Source of the DNA: Azospirillum endophyticum
GTDB taxonomy: Bacteria > Pseudomonadota > Alphaproteobacteria > Azospirillales > Azospirillaceae
Assembly (NCBI RefSeq): GCF_016595245.1
Contig: NZ_JAENHM010000025.1
Coordinates: 186,001-250,000, forward strand
Length of the DNA stretch: 64,000 nt
Reading direction: 5' to 3'
The first letter of the stretch is position 1; each line of letters begins with the position of its first letter. Below the pieces are notes generated by a model. The model had not been told where the DNA came from. It made no database searches and was given only the letters and a program-made list of their open reading frames with translations. This document shows positions 17,495 to 26,115 of this stretch, in pieces. The position numbers and the translations under genes are program-made.

Positions 17495-17947
17495 TCAGCC
17501 CGACAGCTTGGGCGGCCAGTTCTGGGTATTGATCCGGCTGGTCCATTCCAGGAATGCGGCAAGTTCCTCGACCTCGTGGTCGGTCAGGTTGAACTGCGGC
17601 ATCTGACGCCGGCCTTCGATCCCGGACGGCTGCGCCGCCATCCAGGCCTTCAGCGCCATCACGGCGCCTTCCGGATCCTTGTCGCCGCCATAGCGCAGCC
17701 AGACATTGCCCAGCTCGGGGGCGAAATAGGCGCCCTCGCCCAGCAGCGTGTGGCAGTTGATGCAGGCATTCTTCTCCCACACATGCTTGCCGCGGGCGAC
17801 CGCATCGGTCAGCGCTTTCTTATCGGTGCTGGTGTTGACGATGTAGTTGTGGCTGAGCGCGGTCAGCGCGACGAAGGTCGCGAAGAAGAACAGCGATCCG
17901 CCGTAGAAGATGTTGCGCGCGGCCGCCTTGGTGAAGCGTTCGGTCAT
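17495..17947 (-). CDS. norC: Nitric oxide reductase subunit C
   Basis: A 150-residue membrane-anchored cytochrome c that delivers electrons to NorB. One N-terminal helix (about 14-33) anchors it, and the periplasmic domain carries the haem c site CINCH (62-66) with the axial Met in RRQMPQF. It is the first gene of norC-B-Q-D-(mog) on this strand. The leader of about 130 nt probably begins at the shared Nnr-box promoter near 18080. Confidence 0.97.
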   Translation of the reverse strand: MTERFTKAAARNIFYGGSLFFFATFVALTALSHNYIVNTSTDKKALTDAVARGKHVWEKNACINCHTLLGEGAYFAPELGNVWLRYGGDKDPEGAVMALKAWMAAQPSGIEGRRQMPQFNLTDHEVEELAAFLEWTSRINTQNWPPKLSG

Positions 17948-18086
17948 CGCTCGGGATCCCTGGAAAACTCGATCTGTCGGTCGAGAGGGGGTCGGTTCGG
18001 GAGGCGGTGGGGACGCGAAGCCGCAGTCTGGAGGCAGAGATCCGGAAGCCGGGCGTCGCAGCGTCTTACCGCCACGGGTCGGACGA

Positions 18087-18156
18087 ATAATTGACCGTGA
18101 CGAAAGGTCTCTCCTTGACCACGGTCAAGTCGACCGCCGGGTCGTCGGCATATCGT
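18087..18156. promoter_or_regulatory. Divergent norC/norE promoter region with FNR/Nnr-type box
   Basis: TTGAC-CACG-GTCAA spans 18115-18128. On the plus strand TATCGT (18151-18156) and on the minus strand AATTAT (18092-18087) are both centred 32 bp from the box centre, the spacing expected for a box at -41.5. One dimer could thus activate both directions, with starts near 18163 (norE) and 18080 (norC). A second degenerate half-site (TTGACCGTGACGAA) begins at 18091. Confidence 0.65.
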
Positions 18157-18197
18157 TCGCACACATGACGACAAGGTCTGAATGGTGGGAATTGGAA

Positions 18198-18812
18198 ATG
18201 GCCGATGTTGAGATGACAGGCCTGGAAACTGCGGGTCGGGACATGGCGGATCCGGAAGATCGGGCGGGCGGCCTCGCCGCCCTGCCCGGCAACCTGATGA
18301 TGTGGATCCTGATCTTCAGCGAACTGGCGGTGTTCGGCGCCGCCTTCCTGGGCTTCGCCGTCGCCCGCGTGCTGGATCCGGCCACTTTCGCGGCGGGGCA
18401 GGCCCACCTGAACGGCACCGCCGGGGCGCTGAACACCATGGTGCTGGTGACCAGCGGCTATCTCGCCGCCCGCGGCGTCGCCGCCGGCCGGCGGGGTGCG
18501 GTGCCGCAGGCACGCCGGGCGATGCTGGCGGCGGCGGCGGTCGGATCGGTGTTCCTGGCGGTGAAGGCGGTGGAATATTCGGCGACGCTGGGCGCCGGGC
18601 TGACCATCGACAGCGATACCTTCTTCACCCTCTATTTCCTGCTGACCGGCTTCCACGCCCTGCATGTGGTGCTGGGCATCGTCATCCTGCTGCTGGTCGG
18701 CCGCTCCGGCCCCGATACGCTGGTCGAGAATCTGGAGACCGGAGCGGCCTTCTGGCACATGGTCGATCTGGTCTGGGTGATCCTCTATCCGCTCGTCTAC
18801 CTGATCCGCTGA
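18198..18812 (+). CDS. norE: Cytochrome c oxidase subunit III-like protein NorE
   Basis: A 204-residue membrane protein of the haem-copper oxidase subunit III family, with five hydrophobic helices and the LMMWILIFSEL entry motif and GFHALHVVLG near the end. NorE is an accessory protein of cNor, needed for full NO reduction in some species. The ATG at 18165 would be only 2 nt from the predicted transcription start, whereas the ATG at 18198 has a leader and a weak GTGGGA site, so it is preferred. It is transcribed divergently from norC. Confidence 0.88.
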   Translation: MADVEMTGLETAGRDMADPEDRAGGLAALPGNLMMWILIFSELAVFGAAFLGFAVARVLDPATFAAGQAHLNGTAGALNTMVLVTSGYLAARGVAAGRRGAVPQARRAMLAAAAVGSVFLAVKAVEYSATLGAGLTIDSDTFFTLYFLLTGFHALHVVLGIVILLLVGRSGPDTLVENLETGAAFWHMVDLVWVILYPLVYLIR

Positions 18813-18823
18813 GGAGAACGCCC

Positions 18824-19126
18824 GTGGCATGCTTGAAGAAAATCGACCGGCTCACGCTGTCCTGGCTGGTGCTGATGGGCCTGACGACGGTCACCCTGCT
18901 GTTCGCCCGCCACGGCGATGCAGGGCGCAGCGTCGGCATCGCCGGTGTGGCGCTGCTGCTGGCGCTCGCCGTGACGAAGGGACGGGAAATCCTTCTGCAT
19001 TACCTGGAACTGGATCATGCCGGACCGGGCTGGCGGCTGGCGATGACCGGGTGGCTGGTGCTGCTGTGCGGAGCCATCCTGCTGGTCACCGCAGCCGGCG
19101 CGCTCGGCTGGGTCGGTCCGCGCTGA
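18824..19126 (+). CDS. norF: Cytochrome c oxidase subunit IV-like protein NorF
   Basis: A 100-residue membrane protein with three hydrophobic helices and the central KGREILLHYLELDHA segment typical of prokaryotic COX4/NorF proteins. A GAGGAG site lies 7 bp before the GTG start, which is the only reasonable start in this frame. It is 11 bp downstream of norE and probably co-transcribed. NorF is thought to help cNor assembly or stability. Confidence 0.8.
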   Translation: MACLKKIDRLTLSWLVLMGLTTVTLLFARHGDAGRSVGIAGVALLLALAVTKGREILLHYLELDHAGPGWRLAMTGWLVLLCGAILLVTAAGALGWVGPR

Positions 19127-19147
19127 CGGCGATGAGGATTTGACGCC

Positions 19148-19303
19148 ATGACCGAAGCCAAGCTGGGCCTGATCCTGACCAGCATCGCCGTGATCACGGT
19201 CGCGGTGGCGCTGTATCGACAGCAGGCCCTGGGGCGCAACGGGCTGGTGACGGTGATCGCCGCCACCGCCGCCGTTTTCGCCGCGATGTTCTTCACCCAG
19301 TGA
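19148..19303 (+). CDS. Small two-helix membrane protein, 51 aa
   Basis: Begins MTEAKLGLILTSIAVITVAV and ends AAMFFTQ, with two hydrophobic stretches (about 5-22 and 31-48) joined by a short basic loop (YRQQALGRNG). It starts 21 bp after norF on the same strand, preceded by ATGAGGATT as a weak ribosome site. It has no recognised family but looks like an extra small subunit or assembly factor in the nor locus. Its length makes it easy to miss. Confidence 0.6.
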   Translation: MTEAKLGLILTSIAVITVAVALYRQQALGRNGLVTVIAATAAVFAAMFFTQ

Positions 19304-19393
19304 GCAGAACCCCTGACCGGCTCCCCTGGACCTGACCGCCGGATTGCGTAAGATCGGCGACTTGGAAGGGTATCGAGCGGACAAGCGGCACCG

Positions 19394-19921
19394 ATGCAAC
19401 TCGCGGCTCTCGGCCAGCGCATCTGTATCCTGGGACCGTCCAACAGCGGCAAATCCACGCTCGCATGCGCGATCGCACGGAAACTGGACCTGACGGCCGT
19501 TCACCTCGATCGGCTCTACCACCGCCCCGGCACCGATTGGGAGCCACGCCCGACGGATGAGTTCGTCGCCTTGCACGATGCCGCCATCGCCGGCGACCGC
19601 TGGGTGATGGATGGCAATTACTCGATCTGCATGCCGCAGCGTTTCGCACGGGCGACGGGGCTGATCCTGCTGGACATCTCCACGCCGGCCAGCCTGCTAC
19701 GGTATTTCCGCCGGACATGGTTCGAGCGCGACAGGCTCGGGGGATTGGACGGCGGACGCGACAGCGTGAAATGGGGGATGATCCACCACATCGCCGCGGT
19801 CACTCCCCGGAACCGGAACCGCAACCTTGCCCGTTTCGATCAAACCGACCTGCCGAAGGTCCGCCTGTCTTCGATCCGCGCGATCAAGGAATGTTACCGG
19901 CAATGGGACCTGGAGAGATAA
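19394..19921 (+). CDS. P-loop nucleoside kinase-like protein (adenylate kinase/FlaR-like)
   Basis: A 175-residue protein with an N-terminal Walker A (GPSNSGKST, 14-22), then HLDRLYHRPGTDW, DRWVMDGNYS and a lid-like Arg-rich region. This matches the family annotated as adenylate kinase-like or DNA topology modulation FlaR-related proteins, whose substrate is unknown. The ribosome site is poor. It is monocistronic, between the nor genes and the convergent kyn operon. Confidence 0.8.
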   Translation: MQLAALGQRICILGPSNSGKSTLACAIARKLDLTAVHLDRLYHRPGTDWEPRPTDEFVALHDAAIAGDRWVMDGNYSICMPQRFARATGLILLDISTPASLLRYFRRTWFERDRLGGLDGGRDSVKWGMIHHIAAVTPRNRNRNLARFDQTDLPKVRLSSIRAIKECYRQWDLER

Positions 19922-19955
19922 GGCTCACATCCGTCCAGGTCCCACATGACGCCCA

Positions 19956-20789
19956 TCACGCGCCGAGCAGCGCGGCGACCAAGTCGGAGTCCGGATCGGC
20001 CAGATCGTCGATGACGTCGAAGTGATGCCGCCCCTCCGCCAACCGCAGCGCGGTGGCGGCGCCAAGCCCGAGCCAGATGTTGGCAAGCAACTCCGTCTGG
20101 CGGACGAACTCCGGCCGCTCGGCGGCCCCCACCCAGCAGGTGATGCGGGTACCCGATTGCGGCCTCAGCAAGGCCGGGCTTTCCGCCGCGGCTTCCGCCT
20201 CGTCCAACCCCAGCTTGGCGTTCATGCCGGTGTTCAGCAACGGACGAAGGTCATGCAGGCCGCTGATGGAGACGACATGCTCCACCCGCTCCCGCACTTC
20301 CGGCGACAGCGGGGCGTCCGCGCAGACGAGCCGGCTGACCAGATGGCCGCCGGCGGAATGGCCGGTCAGGCGGAGGGGGCCGGGCTGGGATGCCGCGACC
20401 GCACCGACCGCCTGCCCCATCTGCCGGGTGATGCCGGCGATGCGGTTGTCCGGACACAGGGTATAGCTGGGCATGGCGACCGCCCAGCCACACGCGAGCG
20501 GTCCGGCCGCCAGATGCGACCAGCGTCCCTTGTCGAAGGCCATCCAATAGCCGCCATGGACAAAGACCACCGTTCCCTTGGCCGCCCCGTCCGGCCGGAA
20601 CAGGTCATAGCGCTCCCGCTCCCCCTCGCCATAGGACAGATCCAGTTCCGCCCGCCCTTCGGCGGAAAGTTCCGTCCGGAAGGCGGCGGCCTGCTCCGCC
20701 CAGCGGGCGGGATAGGCGTCGCCGCCGGGGATGTAGGCGCCGTTGCTGTAGGCGTCGTCCCAATCCACGATCTTGCGCAAGTCGCTCAC
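19956..20789 (-). CDS. kynB: Arylformamidase (kynurenine formamidase), alpha/beta hydrolase type
   Basis: A 277-residue enzyme that hydrolyses N-formylkynurenine to kynurenine and formate. It has the oxyanion motif HGGYW, the nucleophile in GHSAGGH and a C-terminal His (GRHHFDV). It resembles the alpha/beta hydrolase formamidases rather than the metal-dependent KynB, so the symbol is functional. The GTG start overlaps the kynA stop by 4 bp (GTGA); the longer open frame to 20987 is a shadow within kynA. Last gene of kynU-kynA-kynB. Confidence 0.87.
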   Translation of the reverse strand: MSDLRKIVDWDDAYSNGAYIPGGDAYPARWAEQAAAFRTELSAEGRAELDLSYGEGERERYDLFRPDGAAKGTVVFVHGGYWMAFDKGRWSHLAAGPLACGWAVAMPSYTLCPDNRIAGITRQMGQAVGAVAASQPGPLRLTGHSAGGHLVSRLVCADAPLSPEVRERVEHVVSISGLHDLRPLLNTGMNAKLGLDEAEAAAESPALLRPQSGTRITCWVGAAERPEFVRQTELLANIWLGLGAATALRLAEGRHHFDVIDDLADPDSDLVAALLGA

Positions 20790-21637
20790 AGCACCGTCCT
20801 CACCCGCCAGAGTTCCGGGAAAAGCTCCACCGCCAGCATGCTGCGCAGGTAGGACACGCCACCGGTGCCGCCGGTGCCGCGCTTGAAGCCGATCACCCGT
20901 TCCACCGTCGTCACATGGTTGAAGCGCCAGCGGCGGAAGTAATCCTCGAAATCCACCAGCTTCTCGGCCAGTTCGTAGAGCGGCCAATGCGCCTCGGGGG
21001 ACTGGTAGATGATCCGCCAGGCCTCGGTCACGCCATCGTGGGGCTGGTGGGTCTGCGAGACGTCGCGGTCCAGCACCTCCGCCGGGACGGGAATGCCGTT
21101 GCGGGCGAGAAGCCGCAGCGCCTCGTCATACAGGCTGGGACGGGACAGCTCCTGTTCCAGCAGGGCATGGATTTCCGGACGGTGGGCATGGGGCTTCAGC
21201 ATCGCCGGGTTGCGGTTGCCCAGCAGGAACTCGATCTCCCGGTACTGGTAGGACTGGAAGCCGGAGGACTGGCCCAGATCGTCGCGGAAGCGGGTGTATT
21301 CGCTGGGCGTCATCGTGCGCAGCACGTCCCAGGCCGAGTTCAACTGTTCGAAGATGCGGGCGACGCGGGCCAGCATCTTGAAGGCGGGCGATAGCCGGTC
21401 CTCGCGGATCGCCTCGCGGGCGGCGCGGATCTCGTAGACGGCGAGCCGCATCCACAGCTCCGACGTCTGATGCTGGATGATGAACAGCATCTCGTCATGG
21501 GCGGTCGAGCGCGGGATCTGCGCCCCCAGGATACGGTCCAGTTGCAGATAATCGCCGTAGGACATCCGCCCGTCGAAGGCCATCTGGGCGCCTTCGGCCG
21601 CAGGATCGTAAGGTTTGTTCATGTCGCGCCCGCTCAT
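20786..21637 (-). CDS. kynA: Tryptophan 2,3-dioxygenase
   Basis: A 283-residue haem dioxygenase that opens the indole ring of tryptophan to N-formylkynurenine, the first step of the kynurenine pathway. Characteristic segments are [45 protein letters not shown] and [22 protein letters not shown], the latter with the proximal His. It overlaps kynU by 4 bp and kynB by 4 bp, so all three are translationally coupled. Confidence 0.97.
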   Translation of the reverse strand: MSGRDMNKPYDPAAEGAQMAFDGRMSYGDYLQLDRILGAQIPRSTAHDEMLFIIQHQTSELWMRLAVYEIRAAREAIREDRLSPAFKMLARVARIFEQLNSAWDVLRTMTPSEYTRFRDDLGQSSGFQSYQYREIEFLLGNRNPAMLKPHAHRPEIHALLEQELSRPSLYDEALRLLARNGIPVPAEVLDRDVSQTHQPHDGVTEAWRIIYQSPEAHWPLYELAEKLVDFEDYFRRWRFNHVTTVERVIGFKRGTGGTGGVSYLRSMLAVELFPELWRVRTVL

Positions 21638-22827
21638 GTGACGATCGCCTTCTTATGGTATTCCGGCCGGTCCCAGAGCCCGCCGTCCATCACTTGGCGA
21701 AGCACGGCGACGGCGCCGCGCACCTCCGCCTCGCCGATGTAGAGCGGGGTGAAGCCGAAACGCAGCACGTCCGGTGCCCGGAAATCACCGATCACCCCAC
21801 GGTCGATCAGCGCCTGCATGATGGCGTAGCCTTGGCGATGGCGGAACGACACCTGGCTGCCGCGCCGGTCGGCCTCGCGCGGCGAGGCCAGTTCCAGCAT
21901 CGGGCATTGCGCCTCGACCAGCTCGATGAACAGGTCGCACAAGGCGATCGAGCTGCGCCGGACGTCGGCCATGTCGACTTCGTCCCAGACATCCAGCGCG
22001 GCGTCGAGTGCCGCCAGCGCGATCACCGGCGGGGTGCCGACCCGCATCCGCTCCACCCCCGCACCGGGACGATAGGCGGGATCGAAGGCGAAGGGCGCCT
22101 CATGCCCCATCCAGCCGGACAGGGCCGGCCGCGCAGTTTCCGCGTGCCGTGGGGCGACATAGATGAAGGCCGGGGCGCCCGGACCGCCGTTCAGATACTT
22201 GTAGGTGCAGCCGACTGCGAAATCGGCGTCGGCACCGGCGAGATCCACCGGCAACGCACCGGCGGAATGGGCGAGGTCCCACACCGTCACGACACCCGCC
22301 GCATGGGCCCTGGCGGTCAGCGCCGCCATGTCGTGCAGGCGCCCGGTCCGGTAATCGACCTGGGTCAGCATCAGCACGGCGACATCCTCACCGATGGCGG
22401 CCTCGACCTCTTCCGGCGCCACCACCGTCAGGGCATGGCCGCGGCCCAGCGTTTCGATCAGCCCTTCCGCCATGTAAAGGTCGGTGGGGAAGTTGCCGCT
22501 GTCGGACAGGATCACGCGGCGATCGGGCCGCATCGCCAAAGCGGCGGCCAAAGCCTGGTAGACCTTGATCGACAGGGTGTCGCCGACCACGATGCTGTCG
22601 GCGGACGCGCCGATCAAGCGGGCGATGCGGTCACCGAGTTTACGCGGCTGAACCATCCAGCCGGCACTGTTCCAGCCCCGGATCAGCTGCATGCCCCATT
22701 CGTCGGCCAGGGTGCGGGCCACCCGCTCCTCGGCGGCGATCGGCAGCGGCCCCAGCGAATTGCCGTCGAGATAGATCACCCCCTCCGGCATGCGGAATCG
22801 GGCACGCGTCCTTTGAAAATCGGTCAT
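21634..22827 (-). CDS. kynU: Kynureninase
   Basis: A 397-residue PLP enzyme that cleaves kynurenine to anthranilate and alanine. The Schiff-base lysine lies in [12 protein letters not shown]; the N-terminal [11 protein letters not shown] is the family signature. The frame extends to 22917, but the ATG at 22827 has an AAGGAG site about 10 bp upstream and the conserved region begins right after. It heads the operon; a TACAAT hexamer (minus strand, 22880-22875) could be its -10. No Lrp-type KynR gene is seen nearby. Confidence 0.96.
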   Translation of the reverse strand: MTDFQRTRARFRMPEGVIYLDGNSLGPLPIAAEERVARTLADEWGMQLIRGWNSAGWMVQPRKLGDRIARLIGASADSIVVGDTLSIKVYQALAAALAMRPDRRVILSDSGNFPTDLYMAEGLIETLGRGHALTVVAPEEVEAAIGEDVAVLMLTQVDYRTGRLHDMAALTARAHAAGVVTVWDLAHSAGALPVDLAGADADFAVGCTYKYLNGGPGAPAFIYVAPRHAETARPALSGWMGHEAPFAFDPAYRPGAGVERMRVGTPPVIALAALDAALDVWDEVDMADVRRSSIALCDLFIELVEAQCPMLELASPREADRRGSQVSFRHRQGYAIMQALIDRGVIGDFRAPDVLRFGFTPLYIGEAEVRGAVAVLRQVMDGGLWDRPEYHKKAIVT

Positions 22828-23018
22828 CGATCTGACTGCTCCTTCCCGATGAAGGATGCCCCGCAAATGCTGACATTGTAAATTGTCGCGATGCTTACGC
22901 GGATCTGGCGGGATCAATTCTCCATTGTCCCGGAGGCGGTGAAAGTGGAGGATCGCAGCGGCTGGACATCCCAGCCGGCATCAATGTTTTTCCATCACCA
23001 AGGACCGGACGAACCGCC

Positions 23019-24191
23019 ATGTTCAATGCGCTCTCCCGCCAGCCCGACGATGCCCTGCTCGCCCTGATCGGGCTCTACAAGCAGGATCCGCGGCCCGGCA
23101 AGGTCGATCTCGGCGTCGGGGTCTACCGGGACGAGGAGGGGCGCACCCCGGTCTTCCGCGCGGTCAAGGCAGCGGAACGGCTGCTGCTTGATGGCCAGGA
23201 CAGCAAGTCCTATCTGGGGCTGGAAGGCGATGGGCTCTATCTGGAGCGGCTGTGGTCGCTGGTCGGCGGCGCCGCGGGAACCAGGGTCACCGCCGCCGGC
23301 GTGCAGACCCCCGGCGGGTCGGGCGCCCTGCGTCTGGCCGCCGACCTCGTCCTGCGCGGCGGATCGAAGCGCGTGCTGGTCGGCCAGCCGACCTGGCCCA
23401 ACCATGTCGGCATCTTCGCCGCCGCCGGCCTGGAGGTGGTGAGCCATCCCTTCTTCGACACCGCAAGCCAGACCGTTCTGTTCGACCGCATGGTCGCGGC
23501 GTTCGAATCGGCGCAGCCCGGCGACGTCGCCCTGCTGCATGCCAGCTGCCACAACCCGACCGGCGCGCCGCTATCCCTCGACCAGTGGAAGGCGCTCGCG
23601 GCGGTGCTGGAGACGCGCGGCGTGCTGCCGCTGGTCGATCTCGCCTATCAGGGTTTCGGCCGCGGGCTCGACGAGGATGCGGAAGGGCTGCGCCACCTGA
23701 TCGGCGCCGTGCCGGAAACGCTGGTCGCCGTGTCGTCATCCAAGTCCTTCGGTCTCTACCGCGAGCGCACCGGCGCCATCTTCGCGGTCGCCGCGGCCCC
23801 GGCGGCGGCCGACCTCGCCAAGTCCAACCTGATGGGGCTGGCCCGCACCAGCTATTCGATGCCGCCCGACCATGGCGCCGCCGTGGTCCGCACCATCCTC
23901 GGCGACGACGCCCTGACCGCCGACTGGAGGGCGGAGCTGGACGGCATGCGCGCCCGCATCACCGGCATCCGCCGCAAGCTGGCTGCCGGTCTGGCCGGCG
24001 CCTTCCCCGCCCTGACCGCGGTGGCGGATCAGGAGGGCATGTTCTCCCTGCTGCCGCTGGCCGAGGCCGAGGTGCTGCGCCTGCGCGCCGACCATGCCAT
24101 CTACATGCCGACCTCCGGCCGCATCAACATCGCCGGCCTGAAGACGGCCGAGGTGGACGCGGTGGTGGCGAAGTTCACCGCCCTTCGCTGA
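23019..24191 (+). CDS. Aromatic/aspartate aminotransferase (class I)
   Basis: A 390-residue PLP aminotransferase of the AspC/TyrB subgroup: DLGVGVYRDEEGRTPVF at the N-terminus, the HNPTGAPLS motif and the PLP lysine in SSSKSFGLYRERTG. Substrates are likely aspartate and aromatic 2-oxo acids. It is divergent from kynU across a 191-bp gap, so an aromatic role (tryptophan or kynurenine transamination) is possible but unproved. Confidence 0.93.
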   Translation: MFNALSRQPDDALLALIGLYKQDPRPGKVDLGVGVYRDEEGRTPVFRAVKAAERLLLDGQDSKSYLGLEGDGLYLERLWSLVGGAAGTRVTAAGVQTPGGSGALRLAADLVLRGGSKRVLVGQPTWPNHVGIFAAAGLEVVSHPFFDTASQTVLFDRMVAAFESAQPGDVALLHASCHNPTGAPLSLDQWKALAAVLETRGVLPLVDLAYQGFGRGLDEDAEGLRHLIGAVPETLVAVSSSKSFGLYRERTGAIFAVAAAPAAADLAKSNLMGLARTSYSMPPDHGAAVVRTILGDDALTADWRAELDGMRARITGIRRKLAAGLAGAFPALTAVADQEGMFSLLPLAEAEVLRLRADHAIYMPTSGRINIAGLKTAEVDAVVAKFTALR

Positions 24192-24221
24192 GTCTTGGCG
24201 CTGATCCGGGAGCAGACGACG

Positions 24222-24851
24222 ATGGCCGCGACCCTTCAGGCTCCGCCCGCGGCGGTGGAGCGTCACCAGCTCTATGAAGACGCGCTCGCCATGCTGATGG
24301 GCACGCTGTTCATCGCGCTGGGCATGTTGATCTATTCGAAGACGATGCTGCTGACCGGCAGCACCGCCGGGCTGGCGCTGCTGCTGAGCTACGTCACCAA
24401 GCTTCAGTTCGGCTTGATCTTCTTCACGATCAACCTGCCCTTCTACTGGCTGGCCTGGAAGCGGCTGGGCTGGAAATTCACCGCGCGCACCTTCATCGCC
24501 GTGGCCCTGGTCACCCTGTTCTCGCGCCTGACCGACCAGTGGGTGGGCTTCACCCATCTGGACCCGGTCTATGCCACGGTGGTGGGCAGCGGGCTGTGCG
24601 GCACCGGCCTGCTGATGCTGTTCCGCCACCGCACCGGACTTGGCGGCGTCAACATCCTGGCGATCTACCTGCAGGAGCGCCACGGCATCCGTGCCGGCTA
24701 TTTCCAGCTCGGCGTCGATCTCGCCATCCTGGCCGGCGCCTTCTTCGTCCTGGCACCGGACCGGCTGCTGCTGTCGGTGCTGGGGGCGGGCATCGTCAAC
24801 CTCACGCTGGCGATCAACCACAAGCCGGGACGCTATCTCGGCATCAGTTGA
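24222..24851 (+). CDS. YitT family membrane protein
   Basis: A 209-residue inner-membrane protein of the YitT/DUF161 family (short form without the C-terminal soluble domain). About five or six helices are seen, with TGSTAGLALLLSY and the RTGLGGVNILAIYLQE motif typical of the group. The start chosen is the ATG at 24222 with a GGGAG site; a TTG at 24195 is also open. Function unknown. A second paralogue lies at 52084-52740. Confidence 0.85.
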   Translation: MAATLQAPPAAVERHQLYEDALAMLMGTLFIALGMLIYSKTMLLTGSTAGLALLLSYVTKLQFGLIFFTINLPFYWLAWKRLGWKFTARTFIAVALVTLFSRLTDQWVGFTHLDPVYATVVGSGLCGTGLLMLFRHRTGLGGVNILAIYLQERHGIRAGYFQLGVDLAILAGAFFVLAPDRLLLSVLGAGIVNLTLAINHKPGRYLGIS

Positions 24852-24874
24852 AGCAAGGCAGCTGCGGGCGTCGG

Positions 24875-25363
24875 TCAGCGCCCGCAGCAGGCCTTGTGCT
24901 TTTTCCCCGAGCCGCAGGGGCAGGGATCGTTGCGGCCGACCTTCACCACGCGACGCGGCGGGTCCTTCGGATTCAGGACGCTGTCGACATAGAGCCAACG
25001 GCCGTCCACCCGCCGGAAGCGCGACCGCTCGTGCAGCGGCCAGTCCTCCCCGTCGCGCTGGAAGGTCAGGAAGAACTCGACCATCCCCTCGTCGCCGTTC
25101 TCTTCCGCCTTCATGACGGTCAGCGGCCCCCACTCGCAGTCCTGCGCCACCCGTTCCACATCGGCGCGGCTGAAGGTGGCACGGGTTTCCGGAACGCAGC
25201 TCCGCTCGATATGGTCAACGTCATGGCGGACGAAGGCGGTGTAGCGCGACCGCATCAGCGCTTCGGCGGTCGGGGCGGGCTGCCCCGCCAGGATCGGGCC
25301 GCAGCATTCGGCGAAAACGCGGCCGGAACCGCAGGGGCAGGCGGACATAGACGACTCATCCAT
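24875..25363 (-). CDS. YchJ family SEC-C motif protein
   Basis: A 162-residue protein with SEC-C zinc motifs at both ends ([14 protein letters not shown] at about 9-22 and [14 protein letters not shown] at the C-terminus) around an NTF2-like YchJ central domain ([12 protein letters not shown]). Family function is not known. Starts at 25363 and 25348 are both plausible. It is convergent with the YitT gene. Confidence 0.9.
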   Translation of the reverse strand: MDESSMSACPCGSGRVFAECCGPILAGQPAPTAEALMRSRYTAFVRHDVDHIERSCVPETRATFSRADVERVAQDCEWGPLTVMKAEENGDEGMVEFFLTFQRDGEDWPLHERSRFRRVDGRWLYVDSVLNPKDPPRRVVKVGRNDPCPCGSGKKHKACCGR

Positions 25364-25383
25364 CTCGAAGAAAGCAGGTCCGG

Positions 25384-26025
25384 TCAGGGTGTAGCAGGCG
25401 CCACGCCGCGCAGGAACAGGTCAACCGCCTTATCGACGAAGGTGCGCCGCTCCTCCTCCGTCGGTTCCGGACAAAGGCCCAGCACCAGTTGGCAATAGGC
25501 GCCGCCCTGCATGGCGGCCAGGAACTGCCGGGCGACGAAGGCGGGATCGTCGGTGGCGATCAGGCCACGCTCGGTCAGCCGGGTGAACAGGGCGATGAAA
25601 TTGGCGATGCCCTGCTCCGGCCCTGCCTGGAAATAGAGCTTGGCGGCATCCGGCATCCGCGTCGCCTCCCCCACCACACCCTGATGGACGCGGATCGCCG
25701 CGTCCGACCACAGCAGGTCGACGAAGCGGCGGCCGACCTGGACCAGGACGTCGCGCAGCGGCATGCCGTCGAACATCTCCGGTTGGAAGCGCAGGCCGCG
25801 CCGTTCGCACTCGGCGGAGATCACGGCGGTGTACAGCTCTTCCTTCGACGGAAAGCGGGTGTAGAGCGTGGTCTTGGACACCCGCGCCTGCTGCGCCACC
25901 TGATCCATCGACGTTGCGGCATAGCCAAGCTCCAGGAACACCTCCCGCGCGGCGGCGACGATCTGTTCCGCCTTCGCATCATAAGAGGCGGGAGGCAGCG
26001 GCGCTTTTTGTTCCGATGACTGCAC
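25384..26025 (-). CDS. TetR family transcriptional regulator
   Basis: A 213-residue TetR/AcrR-type repressor. The helix-turn-helix lies near residues 37-57 ([20 protein letters not shown]). The C-terminal half is a ligand domain of unknown specificity. The frame runs far upstream as a shadow of the pump gene, but the only fitting start is the GTG at 26025, which lies inside a palindrome. It is divergent from the RND pump genes, so it very likely represses them and itself. Confidence 0.9.
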   Translation of the reverse strand: MQSSEQKAPLPPASYDAKAEQIVAAAREVFLELGYAATSMDQVAQQARVSKTTLYTRFPSKEELYTAVISAECERRGLRFQPEMFDGMPLRDVLVQVGRRFVDLLWSDAAIRVHQGVVGEATRMPDAAKLYFQAGPEQGIANFIALFTRLTERGLIATDDPAFVARQFLAAMQGGAYCQLVLGLCPEPTEEERRTFVDKAVDLFLRGVAPATP

Positions 26026-26100
26026 TGAACTGTACCGTTCACTCTTGACGGGGGTTGGTCGGCGGAGTAGGACGGTAGCAGTACGATACAGTCCAGTCCA
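26024..26100. promoter_or_regulatory. Divergent operator region of the TetR-RND locus
   Basis: Two related sites in opposite orientation: ACTGAACTGTACCGT (26024-26038, containing the palindrome TGAAC-N6-GTTCA) over the tetR start, and ACTGGACTGTATCGT (minus strand, about 26097-26083) just before the pump genes; 13 of 15 bases agree. A possible pump promoter is TTGACG (26045-26050), 17 bp, TAGGAC. Confidence 0.6.
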
Positions 26101-26115
26101 GTGGGGAGACGTGGT

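Noticed and set aside
16318..17532. 404-codon plus-strand frame opposite norB
   Set aside because: Shadow of norB; composition (Asp/Glu/Gln/His-rich) follows from the complementary codons of a membrane protein.
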